The notes beneath the pieces were generated by a model. The model made no database searches. It was given only the letters and a program-made list of their open reading frames with translations, and had not been told where the DNA came from. The position numbers were made by a program, and so were the translations under genes. Source: an uncultured Eubacteriales bacterium (GTDB lineage Bacteria > Bacillota > Clostridia > Oscillospirales > CAG-272). From it: a DNA stretch of 48,699 nt. Positions 41,232-48,699 of the stretch are shown in pieces (within the stretch, counting starts at the first letter, position 1; every line of letters begins with the position of its first letter). The stretch covers positions 1 to 48,699 of the forward strand of contig UQNQ01000013.1 in NCBI GenBank assembly GCA_900542425.1, in the 5' to 3' direction.

Positions 41232-44174
41232 ATGCAAGAAAAGTTTTCATTCGATCCCCAAAATACCGGAGAGAACCGATGTGAACCAAGGGCCTTTTAT
41301 ATTCCTCACGGGACAGCGGAGTCTGCCATTTCCGGAGGAACCGGTGACCGGTATGTTTCTTTGAACGGAGAATGGAGCTTCCGGTATTTTGAGACAATGC
41401 TGGATTTGCCGGAAGATCCTTCGGAAATTGAATATACCGACAAAATTCCGGTGCCGTCCTGCTGGCAATGCTACGGCTACGGCAAAATTCAGTATACCAA
41501 TGTCAATTACCCCATCCCCTATATGCCGCCGTATGTTGCGCTTGATACACCCGTCGGCGTATATAAACGCCGTTTTGAGGCGCCGCAGGGCGATCGTGTG
41601 TATTTGATGTTCGATGGCGTATGCTCGGAATTTATTGTCTATATCAACGATAAGTATGTTGGAATGTCAAAGGGCTCGCACATTCAGTCGGAGTTTGATG
41701 TGACTGCTTATCTGCGTGACGGAGAAAATACAATTACGGTCGCTGTTCTGACGTACAGTGACAGTACATATATTGAGGATCAGGATTTTTTCCGCTTTAA
41801 CGGTATTTTCCGAAATGTGTATCTGCTTGCCCGTCCGACACTTCATATCCGTGATTTTTTCTTGACGACCAAGTCGGACGGTACGGTCGATATTGATCTT
41901 TCCCTTTCCGGTGACTGCGAAACGTTGTCTGATGAACTGACGGTGCGTTTGTTCGACCCCTATGGAAAGGAAATCCATGACGGAATTGAAAATCCGCTTC
42001 TTTGGACGGCGGAGACCCCGAATCTTTACGGAATCCTTCTTTCTTTCGGAGGGGAATATATCTATAAAAAGTTTGGGTTCCGTGATATTTCGGTCGGAGA
42101 GGACTGTGCGCTTCTCATCAATGGCACGCCGATAAAGCTGAAAGGGGTCAATCACCATGACACCCATCCGAAAAACGGTTACACGGTGACAGCAAAGGAG
42201 CTTTGGAATGAGCTATGTCTTATGAAGCGGCGCCATATCAATTGTATCCGTATCTCGCATTATCCTCCGTGTCCGGAAATGATTGAAATGTGCGATGAGC
42301 TTGGCTTTTATGTGATAGACGAATGCGATATTGAGGCGCATGGAACAGAGCTTGCTTTCCGCGGAAAAAATCCTTCAGGACAGATTTCGGGCAATTCCTT
42401 GTGGCGTGCGGCATATCTTGACCGGGCTGCTCGGTTTGTCGCACGGGATAAAAATGCGCCGAGCGTGATTATGTGGTCGCTTGGAAATGAAAGTCATTTC
42501 GGCGAAAATCATGTCGCGATGGCGGAACAAATTCGGGAAACAGACTCCACAAGACTGATCCATTACGAAGGGACGACCTCTGTACCGCGCTTTTCGGAGA
42601 CACACGAGGAACCGATTGATGCATGCGTCGATGTGGTAAGCTATATGTATCCTACCCTTGAGGCCGTCGAGACGGAGGGAAGAAATGAAAAAGAAGATTC
42701 CCGTCCGTATTTTCTCTGCGAATATGCACATGCGATGGGCATGGGTCCCGGCGGACTTGAGGATTATCAGCAGCTTTTTTACCGATATCCCCGTCTCATC
42801 GGCGGGTGTGTATGGGAATGGGCGGATCATGCAGTATATGCCGGTGAAAAGGATGGCATGCCGATTTATCTTTACGGAGGCGATCACGGCGAGGTACCGA
42901 ACGACGGAAATTTCTGCGCGGACGGACTTTGCTATCCTGACCGCACACCGCATATCGGACTCGATGAACTATCCGAAGTGTTCCGTCCCATAAGAGCGGA
43001 TTGGGCGGACATCACCAAAGGGGAACTCCGACTTTGGAATGCGATGGATTTTGTCTGCGCCGGAGAATGGTTTACCGCAGAATATACGATTGCAGACGGG
43101 GAACGGATCCTGTCGGGCGGAACGCTTCCTCTTGATGTCAGACCTCATGAAACCGTGACTGTTCGTATTGACGAATTGCCGAAAACTTCCGTGTTTCCGT
43201 GTTTTCTTAATATATCGGTAAGATACAAAAAAGATACTCCCTATGCGAAAGCGGGGGAGGAGGTTTGCTTTGATCAGCTGGCAGTTCCGACCCAAATCGA
43301 GGTACCGGTGAAAAAGGTACCGGAGGGCAGGATTTCCGTTTCAGATGGAGTACGCTATACGGAAATGGTTTCGGATGGTTTCTGTGTGACCGTTGACCGT
43401 GCTCGCGGCACGTTTGTCAGCATCCGCAAGAACGGAGAAGAGCTTCTTGCTGCTCCTACCCGCTTTATGGCATGGCGCGCGCCGACGGATAACGATATGT
43501 ATGTAAATCCCCGTAACTGGAAAAACGAGTTTGTTCGGTATGCCGCTTTGCATGTTTTGTCCTCCGAGGTGAAATACACAGGAACGGAGGCAGTGATCTC
43601 TTTTGACGGCAGTTTGGGCGCACCCGCTCGTTTCCCTATGTATCAGATGAAAGTGGTTTATACCTTGAAAGCCGACGGAATTGATGTCGCCGTGCATGCG
43701 GAGAAACATCCGGATATGCTGGTTACCCAGATGCCCCGTTTCGCGGCAGAATTTGTTCTGCGTCCGGAATTTGAGCAGCTTGAATATTTTGCAAAAGGAC
43801 CGAAATCCTGTTATATTGATTTTCAAAATCATGCGAGATACGGCGTTTACCGGGGCACCGTGACAGACGAATATGAGCCGATGATAAAACCTCAGGAATG
43901 CGGCAATCATATCGGCGCAAAGTATGTCACACTTTCCTCGGATAAGGATTCTGTGCGCTTTGAAAGCGATCATTTTGAATTTTCCGCACTGCATTTTTCT
44001 GCGGAGATGCTGACGGACACCGCGCACCGCCATGAACTTGTCCCGGATCAAAACATTCATCTTCTTATGAGTTATAAGGTCGGCGGAATCGGAACGAACA
44101 GCTGTGGGCCGGCGCTTCCGGAGAAGTATGTTTTTCTTGATGAGCGGTTTGACTTTTCATTCCATATCGAGTAG
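41232..44174 (+). CDS. lacZ: Glycoside hydrolase family 2 beta-galactosidase
   Basis: Hydrolyses terminal beta-galactosides such as lactose. The ATG at 41232 (980 residues) follows GGAGAATATTT; an open frame further upstream only overlaps the ATPase gene. The order is the LacZ plan: a sugar-binding jelly roll (about 30-200, SLNGEWSFRYF, VPSCWQCYGYG), an immunoglobulin-like domain, and the TIM barrel. The barrel has acid/base Glu420 in SLGNESHFGEN and nucleophile Glu497 in FLCEYAHAMGMG. A second beta domain and a C-terminal beta-sandwich ending near ILLMSYKVGGIGTNSCGP (Bgal_small) complete the protein. No signal peptide is present, so it is cytoplasmic. No sugar transporter or regulator accompanies it. 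Confidence 0.95.
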   Translation: MQEKFSFDPQNTGENRCEPRAFYIPHGTAESAISGGTGDRYVSLNGEWSFRYFETMLDLPEDPSEIEYTDKIPVPSCWQCYGYGKIQYTNVNYPIPYMPPYVALDTPVGVYKRRFEAPQGDRVYLMFDGVCSEFIVYINDKYVGMSKGSHIQSEFDVTAYLRDGENTITVAVLTYSDSTYIEDQDFFRFNGIFRNVYLLARPTLHIRDFFLTTKSDGTVDIDLSLSGDCETLSDELTVRLFDPYGKEIHDGIENPLLWTAETPNLYGILLSFGGEYIYKKFGFRDISVGEDCALLINGTPIKLKGVNHHDTHPKNGYTVTAKELWNELCLMKRRHINCIRISHYPPCPEMIEMCDELGFYVIDECDIEAHGTELAFRGKNPSGQISGNSLWRAAYLDRAARFVARDKNAPSVIMWSLGNESHFGENHVAMAEQIRETDSTRLIHYEGTTSVPRFSETHEEPIDACVDVVSYMYPTLEAVETEGRNEKEDSRPYFLCEYAHAMGMGPGGLEDYQQLFYRYPRLIGGCVWEWADHAVYAGEKDGMPIYLYGGDHGEVPNDGNFCADGLCYPDRTPHIGLDELSEVFRPIRADWADITKGELRLWNAMDFVCAGEWFTAEYTIADGERILSGGTLPLDVRPHETVTVRIDELPKTSVFPCFLNISVRYKKDTPYAKAGEEVCFDQLAVPTQIEVPVKKVPEGRISVSDGVRYTEMVSDGFCVTVDRARGTFVSIRKNGEELLAAPTRFMAWRAPTDNDMYVNPRNWKNEFVRYAALHVLSSEVKYTGTEAVISFDGSLGAPARFPMYQMKVVYTLKADGIDVAVHAEKHPDMLVTQMPRFAAEFVLRPEFEQLEYFAKGPKSCYIDFQNHARYGVYRGTVTDEYEPMIKPQECGNHIGAKYVTLSSDKDSVRFESDHFEFSALHFSAEMLTDTAHRHELVPDQNIHLLMSYKVGGIGTNSCGPALPEKYVFLDERFDFSFHIE

Positions 44175-44191
44175 GGAAAGGAGCCGGAGCT

Positions 44192-44530
44192 ATGGCAAAA
44201 CTTGAATGCAGATTGAACGGTTCTTTTAACGGGATACTGGACAAAATCGAAGATGGGATTTTGAATGGCAGTGCATCGGCAAGCCTTGAGGACAGTAGTG
44301 ATTTCCGTTCGGGAAATGTACGCTGTGCGGTACGTGTGTTTGAACGTTACAGCATGCTTGGCGGAAACCGTCTCAGCTTAAACGTGACGCTTTTTGATTC
44401 GCCGGAAGGACTGTTTCTCTCTGCTATTACAGCAGGAGGGAGCGGCGCTGTGTTTTTCAAAATCAACACGTTCGGAGAAGAAGCTTTTCTTTCATGCATC
44501 GAGGAGATAGTGGAAGAATTTCGCATTTAA
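44192..44530 (+). CDS. Small conserved protein, DUF6054-like
   Basis: A 112-residue protein starting behind AAAGGAG. It opens with a basic-hydrophobic segment MAKLECRLNGSF, and its core ASLEDSSDFRSGNVRCAVRVFERYSMLGG is the pattern I associate with a small Firmicutes family (DUF6054). A beta-rich middle (LSLNVTLFDS, LFLSAITAGGSGAVFFKI) and a C-terminal helix (EEAFLSCIEEIVEEF) complete it. There is no signal peptide or membrane segment. The fold looks like a small alpha/beta protein of unknown function. It lies 17 nt after lacZ and 38 nt before the next gene, so it is probably in the same transcript. The family name is from memory and should be searched. Confidence 0.72.
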   Translation: MAKLECRLNGSFNGILDKIEDGILNGSASASLEDSSDFRSGNVRCAVRVFERYSMLGGNRLSLNVTLFDSPEGLFLSAITAGGSGAVFFKINTFGEEAFLSCIEEIVEEFRI

Positions 44531-44568
44531 ATGGAAAGCATCGCGAAAAGATGGGAAAGGAGAATATT

Positions 44569-45117
44569 ATGCAGGAAGAAGAAAAAAATGAAATTTCGGA
44601 ACAGACAGAGCCTCTTTTTAAAACGCACTGTGTGTGGACAAAGGAGCTGTTAATTGCGTTTCAGAAAAACGCTGCTTTCAAATCCCGGGCTTTGGCGTGT
44701 ATCGCGGGGATATTATGGCTTCCGGCTGTTATTTCAGGTTTGGTAGATAGAGATTGGATATTTTTTAGCATTATGGCGGCAATCATGATTTTCTTTGCCG
44801 GTTATTTCTTCTATCTTCCCTATATCGTTGCCGGCAGACAATATCGTCACTATCAAGGTTTATATGGAGCGCCTGCAGAAAATGAGCAGCTTTTCTTTGA
44901 GGATCGTATCATGATAGTGAATATGTCCACAAATGGAAAAATTGAGATTGCATATGAAAAGTTTTATCAGCTTGCAAGAACGAAAAATCTTTATATTTTA
45001 TATATGCAGAATAGGTCAGCGGTCTTTTTCAGAAAAGAGGATTTGATATATGGCGATGTCGCTTCTTTAGAGCGATTTCTGATAGAAAAATGTCCGCAGG
45101 CAAAAAGAAATTTCTAA
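44569..45117 (+). CDS. YcxB-like membrane protein
   Basis: A 182-residue protein. The ATG at 44569 is fixed by GGGAAAGGAG 8 nt upstream, although the frame is open from 44494. Two membrane helices (about 42-60 and 65-85) follow an acidic N-terminus. The C-terminal half (about 115-175) has EDRIMIVNMSTNGKIEIAYE and FYQLARTKNLYILYMQNRSAVFFRK. This is the typical PH-like YcxB C-terminal domain, in which a membrane-proximal strand pair is followed by a ...YEKFY...LY... pattern. The function of the family is unknown. It ends the lacZ-containing transcript at a strong terminator. Confidence 0.8.
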   Translation: MQEEEKNEISEQTEPLFKTHCVWTKELLIAFQKNAAFKSRALACIAGILWLPAVISGLVDRDWIFFSIMAAIMIFFAGYFFYLPYIVAGRQYRHYQGLYGAPAENEQLFFEDRIMIVNMSTNGKIEIAYEKFYQLARTKNLYILYMQNRSAVFFRKEDLIYGDVASLERFLIEKCPQAKRNF

Positions 45118-45123
45118 AATAGG

Positions 45124-45153
45124 AAAAGCCGGAGTAACAACTCCGGCTTTCTT
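45124..45153. terminator. Terminator between YcxB-like and YajC-like genes
   Basis: AAAGCCGGAG (45125-45134) and CTCCGGCTTT (45141-45150) pair perfectly around a TAACAA loop, with T- and A-rich flanks, so it can serve both converging units. Confidence 0.88.
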
Positions 45154-45201
45154 ATCATGATTTTCCTTTGCGGTTTGGGCGGAACAAATAAGGCGTTTTG
45201 C

Positions 45202-45507
45202 TTATTTTTCTTTTTTGGGATATTCTCGGATAGAGGAAACATAGGAAAGGTTCAAGAGCCGTTTTCTTCCTTTATCATCCTCGATTTCAATCCAGTTTTC
45301 CTTGGCGGAGAGAATGGTTCCGATACAGTTTGCGGAAATGTCTCCTGTGATTTCACATCGCTTCCCAATCATGGTTTCTATCAGTTCATTCATGAGGATT
45401 CTCCTTTCACCGCGAAGATTTCTCCGAAAGTTTCTGCGGCGCTTTTGAGGCAGAATGATACAGAAATAAAGAATACCCAGCGCTGTCAGAAAATATAGGG
45501 CTTCCAT
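45202..45507 (-). CDS. Small membrane protein with YajC-like layout
   Basis: A 101-residue protein on the minus strand. It has one membrane helix (about 3-19, ending IILPQKRRR) and then a very basic linker (RRNFRRNLRGERR). A small beta domain follows (GKRCEITGDISANCIGTILS and then IEIEDDKGRKRLLNLSYVSSI). The helix-IxPQ-basic-beta order is that of the Sec accessory protein YajC, but similarity is loose. A second, stronger start exists: ATG at 45393 with AAAGGAG 8 nt upstream would make a 63-residue soluble form lacking the helix. A consensus promoter lies 47 nt upstream of the first ATG. Function is uncertain. Confidence 0.65.
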   Translation of the reverse strand: MEALYFLTALGILYFCIILPQKRRRNFRRNLRGERRILMNELIETMIGKRCEITGDISANCIGTILSAKENWIEIEDDKGRKRLLNLSYVSSIREYPKKEK

Positions 45508-45553
45508 TCTGTTTCCCCGCCTTTCGTTGCGATTCTGTTTTTCTCTGTTGTAG

Positions 45554-45582
45554 ATTTTACTATGATTTTTTTGTGATGTCAA
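45554..45582 (-). promoter_or_regulatory. Sigma-A promoter of the YajC-like gene
   Basis: On the minus strand TTGACA (45582-45577) and TAAAAT (45559-45554) are 17 bp apart. Confidence 0.82.
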
Positions 45583-45591
45583 GAGAAATGA

Positions 45592-45620
45592 TTGACAGAA
45601 AAACGGAGATGCGATATAAT
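45592..45620 (+). promoter_or_regulatory. Consensus sigma-A promoter of gpmI
   Basis: TTGACA at 45592-45597 and TATAAT at 45615-45620, both perfect, are 17 bp apart. Its -35 is only 9 bp from the -35 of the divergent promoter. Confidence 0.9.
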
Positions 45621-45659
45621 AAACTTCGAATGAAACGCTTGTACAGAAAGGAAATATAT

Positions 45660-47309
45660 ATGGTAAAACTGAATCGACTGAAAAAAGAAATCGGCGTTGA
45701 GGGACCTGTTGTAACAATTGTGATGGATGGTATCGGGCTTGCACCGGACGGTCCCGGCAATGCGGTAAAAAATGCGTATACGCCGACGCTCGATATGCTG
45801 ATGGAAAAATATCCGTGGACGAGTCTGCGTGCGCATGGTACGGCGGTAGGGCTTATGTCGGACGATGACATGGGTAATTCCGAGGTAGGACATAACGCTC
45901 TTGGTTCCGGTCAGATATTTGCGCAAGGGGCAAAGCTTGTCAGCGAATCCATTCAAACCGGAAGGATGTTTGAGGGGGAGACTTGGAGAGTGCTTGTTGA
46001 TAACTGTAAGGCAAACCGCTCCACTCTCCATTTTATCGGACTGTTTTCAGATGGAAACGTTCATTCGCATATCGACCATCTGAAAGCGATGATAGAGCGT
46101 GCCAAGGCGGACGGCGTTGGTGTCGTCAGGGTTCATATTCTGCTTGACGGACGGGATGTCGGGGAAACCTCGGCGCTTGAGTATGTCCGTCCGTTTGAGG
46201 CTTTCCTTGCCTCTCTGCGCGATACGTCATTTGATGTGAAGATTGCTTCCGGTGGTGGCAGAATGAAAATCACGATGGACCGCTATGAGGCCAACTGGAA
46301 AATGGTAGAAGCAGGATGGCATACGCATGTGCTTGGCGATGGCAGGCAGTTTGCGTCTGCAGAGGAGGCAATTGAGACATATCGCACCGAAACAGGTGCA
46401 ATCGATCAGGATCTCCCGGCGTTTGTTATTGCGGAAGACGGTAAGCCGGTCGGAACGATCGAGGACGGAGACAGTGTGGTATTCTTCAATTTCCGCGGAG
46501 ACCGTGCAATTGAAATTTCAAAAGCCTTTGAGGGAGGCTCTGATTTTGATAAATTTGACAGGATTCGTGTTCCGAAAGTAATTTATGCCGGTATGCTGGA
46601 ATATGACGGTGATTTGCATATACCTTCCCGTTACCTTGTGGCTCCGCCTGCTATTTCCAATACAATGGGGGAATATCTTGCCGGAACGGGTGTGACGCAG
46701 TTTGCAGTTTCTGAGACGCAGAAATATGGGCATGTGACATATTTTTGGAACGGAAACCGGAGCGGAAAATTTGATGAGAAAACCGAGACCTATGTGGAAA
46801 TTCCGTCTGACATCGTTCCTTTTGAACAGCGCCCATGGATGCAATGTGCTCTGGTTGCAGATAAGGTGATCGAGGCGATTGAATCCGGAAAATACCGTTA
46901 TATTAGAGCCAATTTCCCGAACGGCGATATGGTCGGGCATACGGGAAATTACGAAGCAACGGTAATTTCCGTAGAGTCTTTGGATCTTGAACTTGCCAGA
47001 ATCCTCAAAGCGGTAGATGCAGCGCATGGCGTGGCGATTATTACTGCGGATCACGGAAATGCCGATGAGATGTATGAGACGGATAAAAAGGGCGGTATGA
47101 AGAAGAATACGGACGGTACTCCGAAAGCAAAAACCAGTCATACGCTGAATCCTGTTCCTTGTATTTTATATGACAATTTTTATTCTGATCGCTATATGAT
47201 GAAAAAGGCGGATGGGATGGGGCTTGCTAATGTTGCGGCGACAACGGTGAATCTTCTCGGATATGAAGCACCTTCCATGTGGTGTGAAAGTTTGATCGAG
47301 GTCCGATAA
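45660..47309 (+). CDS. gpmI: 2,3-bisphosphoglycerate-independent phosphoglycerate mutase
   Basis: Interconverts 3- and 2-phosphoglycerate in glycolysis, using two Mn ions and a phosphoserine intermediate. The 549 residues include metal ligand Asp23 in VMDGIGLAPD, catalytic Ser74 in MGNSEVGHNALGSG, the HIHVHILLDGRDV-like segment (VHILLDGRDVGETSA), NFRGDRAIEISKAF, and the C-terminal metal site ITADHGNADEM. It is slightly longer than many GpmI proteins (about 510), with an N-terminal extension of some ten residues and insertions. The ATG follows AAAGGAAA. The gene stands alone under a consensus promoter, in keeping with high glycolytic expression. Confidence 0.97.
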   Translation: MVKLNRLKKEIGVEGPVVTIVMDGIGLAPDGPGNAVKNAYTPTLDMLMEKYPWTSLRAHGTAVGLMSDDDMGNSEVGHNALGSGQIFAQGAKLVSESIQTGRMFEGETWRVLVDNCKANRSTLHFIGLFSDGNVHSHIDHLKAMIERAKADGVGVVRVHILLDGRDVGETSALEYVRPFEAFLASLRDTSFDVKIASGGGRMKITMDRYEANWKMVEAGWHTHVLGDGRQFASAEEAIETYRTETGAIDQDLPAFVIAEDGKPVGTIEDGDSVVFFNFRGDRAIEISKAFEGGSDFDKFDRIRVPKVIYAGMLEYDGDLHIPSRYLVAPPAISNTMGEYLAGTGVTQFAVSETQKYGHVTYFWNGNRSGKFDEKTETYVEIPSDIVPFEQRPWMQCALVADKVIEAIESGKYRYIRANFPNGDMVGHTGNYEATVISVESLDLELARILKAVDAAHGVAIITADHGNADEMYETDKKGGMKKNTDGTPKAKTSHTLNPVPCILYDNFYSDRYMMKKADGMGLANVAATTVNLLGYEAPSMWCESLIEVR

Positions 47310-47385
47310 ACAGAGCTGTTTTACGGCGTCAATCACTGCACTGTGTTTTGTATTTTGAAAAATATATTATATTAATAAGGAAAGA

Positions 47386-47424
47386 GTCGGATGGACGGGA
47401 ATCTGTCCGTCCGACATATTTTTA
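47386..47424 (+). terminator. Terminator of gpmI
   Basis: A stem of about 12 bp with two G-U pairs (47386-47397 with 47404-47415) is followed by ATATTTTTATTT. It ends only a few nucleotides before the next start codon. Confidence 0.7.
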
Positions 47425-47430
47425 TTTAAA

Positions 47431-47889
47431 ATGATGAAACGAAAAGTCAAAATCAAAATTTTTGCGGTGGTGAGCCGCGGCGAGGGAGACGAAAAAGATC
47501 GAGATCATATTCGGATTACCGGAGATGGTCTGATGACATATGACAAAGGACGCATTGAAATCCGATACGATGAAATTATGGGAGAAGACGGGCCTGCGGT
47601 CAATACGCTTTCCTTTGATACTTCCGACTGTGGTGTTGTAACACTGATCAGGGAAGGCGTGGTTTCCTCTGTAATGACGTTTTCCGAACGGGAGAGATAT
47701 AGCGGAAATTATAATGCCGGGTTTGCTGTGTTTGAATTTACAGTGGCAACAAAGCGTGTACTCAATACGGTGACCTTTGAAAAAGGAGGGCGGCTTGTTT
47801 TGGATTACAATACGGAGATTCAGGGAGTTGCCGTTCAATCAAGTCGCTTTCAATTTGACATATTTTGTGATGGTCATGCATTTGAATAG
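47431..47889 (+). CDS. DUF1934 (YwiB-like) beta-barrel protein
   Basis: A 152-residue protein of the DUF1934/YwiB family, which forms a lipocalin-like beta-barrel of unknown ligand. Family-like elements are DHIRITGDGLMTYDKGRIEIRYDE, split here across the first strands, then VVTLIREGVVSSVMTF, and the C-terminal stretch LVLDYNTEIQGVAVQSSRFQFDI. There are no membrane segments or signal peptide. The start (ATG ATG at 47431) has no Shine-Dalgarno site and lies 7 nt after the T run of the gpmI terminator, so how it is transcribed and initiated is unclear. Confidence 0.82.
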   Translation: MMKRKVKIKIFAVVSRGEGDEKDRDHIRITGDGLMTYDKGRIEIRYDEIMGEDGPAVNTLSFDTSDCGVVTLIREGVVSSVMTFSERERYSGNYNAGFAVFEFTVATKRVLNTVTFEKGGRLVLDYNTEIQGVAVQSSRFQFDIFCDGHAFE

Positions 47890-47932
47890 ATGAAAAAAGT
47901 AAAAGAAAAGAGAAAAATTTTTAGAAAAGGGG

Positions 47933-47962
47933 TTGACAAGAGGGGAGTGGATGTGATAGAAT
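47933..47962 (+). promoter_or_regulatory. rRNA operon promoter
   Basis: TTGACA at 47933-47938 and TAGAAT at 47957-47962 are 18 bp apart, about 200 nt before the 16S gene. The sequence after the -10 is GC-rich (CGAGCCGC), as expected for a stringently controlled promoter. Confidence 0.8.
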
Positions 47963-48158
47963 AATCGAGCCGCTTCTGAGAGGGGAAAGCCGAAGGGAGC
48001 GGGAACGGTCCTTGAAAATTGAACAACAACGAAAAGCAAAGAATCAAGATCTCGTTGATAAACTTTGAACACAAAGTACTTTAGTAAGTAAGAAGCTAAG
48101 ATAGCGCTCTGAAAGAAGGTATCGGCGATGAAGGAGACTTCATCGAGGATATACAAAT
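47963..48158 (+). other. 16S rRNA leader
   Basis: The transcribed leader contains GGTCCTTGAAAATTGAAC at about 48007, resembling the boxA-type antitermination and spacer sequences of Firmicute rrn operons. A hairpin GATGAAG-GAGA-CTTCATC lies at 48127-48144, just ahead of the mature 16S end. Long-range pairing with the 3' flank for RNase III cleavage cannot be tested because the operon is cut off. Confidence 0.6.

Positions 48159-48699
<541 letters not shown>

Overview
The window is a chromosomal segment of an anaerobic low-to-mid GC Firmicute, most likely an uncultured member of the Clostridia. The evidence is the single reading frame joining IspH to ribosomal protein S1, a meso-DAP type MurE (DNPR motif) inside an mraZ-led division/cell-wall cluster, a SpoVD-like PBP with PASTA domains, strong Shine-Dalgarno sites, near-consensus sigma-A promoters with 16-18 bp spacers, and a Gram-positive style 16S start at the right end. 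No sporulation-specific gene, prophage, transposase or CRISPR array was seen. The 16S fragment would settle the taxonomy.

Layout. (1) 1-4.3 kb, plus strand: D,D-carboxypeptidase, RsuA/RluB-type pseudouridine synthase, a small GNAT-like protein, prfB (own promoter, no programmed frameshift) and a small acidic-tailed membrane protein, closed by two strong hairpins. (2) 4.3-17.4 kb, minus strand: a compact dcw cluster mraZ-rsmH-ftsL-PBP-murE-murF-mraY-ftsW-murG-ftsQ-ftsZ, with a sigma-A promoter and repeated GTGG boxes before mraZ and a second promoter for ftsZ. murD, murC, ftsA and sepF are absent. (3) 17.5-19.8 kb: a lone GH3 beta-glucosidase. (4) 19.8-26.4 kb, minus strand: an ABC-F / HI0933-type flavoprotein / cmk / plsC / ispH-rpsA operon, mostly coupled by overlapping stop and start codons, with a ferritin-like gene diverging from its promoter. 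(5) 27.4-31.7 kb: nucleoside salvage (deoB, cdd) and threonine degradation (tdh, kbl). (6) 31.9-34.1 kb: a candidate short terminated RNA and a NatAB-like ABC exporter. (7) 34.4-37.6 kb: tRNA-Ser(GCT), then a marR / MATE / cytidylate-kinase-like set with matching palindromes before marR and before the MATE gene. (8) 38.1-45.1 kb: a TerB_N/TerB_C protein overlapping a BREX/Shango-type P-loop ATPase gene, followed by a GH2 beta-galactosidase and two small conserved genes. (9) 45.2-48.7 kb: a YajC-like small membrane protein and gpmI transcribed divergently from back-to-back promoters, a DUF1934 protein, and the promoter, leader and first ~540 nt of a 16S rRNA gene.

Most of the window is housekeeping. 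The regions that stand out are the TerB/ATPase pair (the first two parts of a Shango-like anti-phage set without its helicase), the ~100-nt candidate RNA with its own promoter and terminator upstream of natAB, and the paired MarR-type operators.
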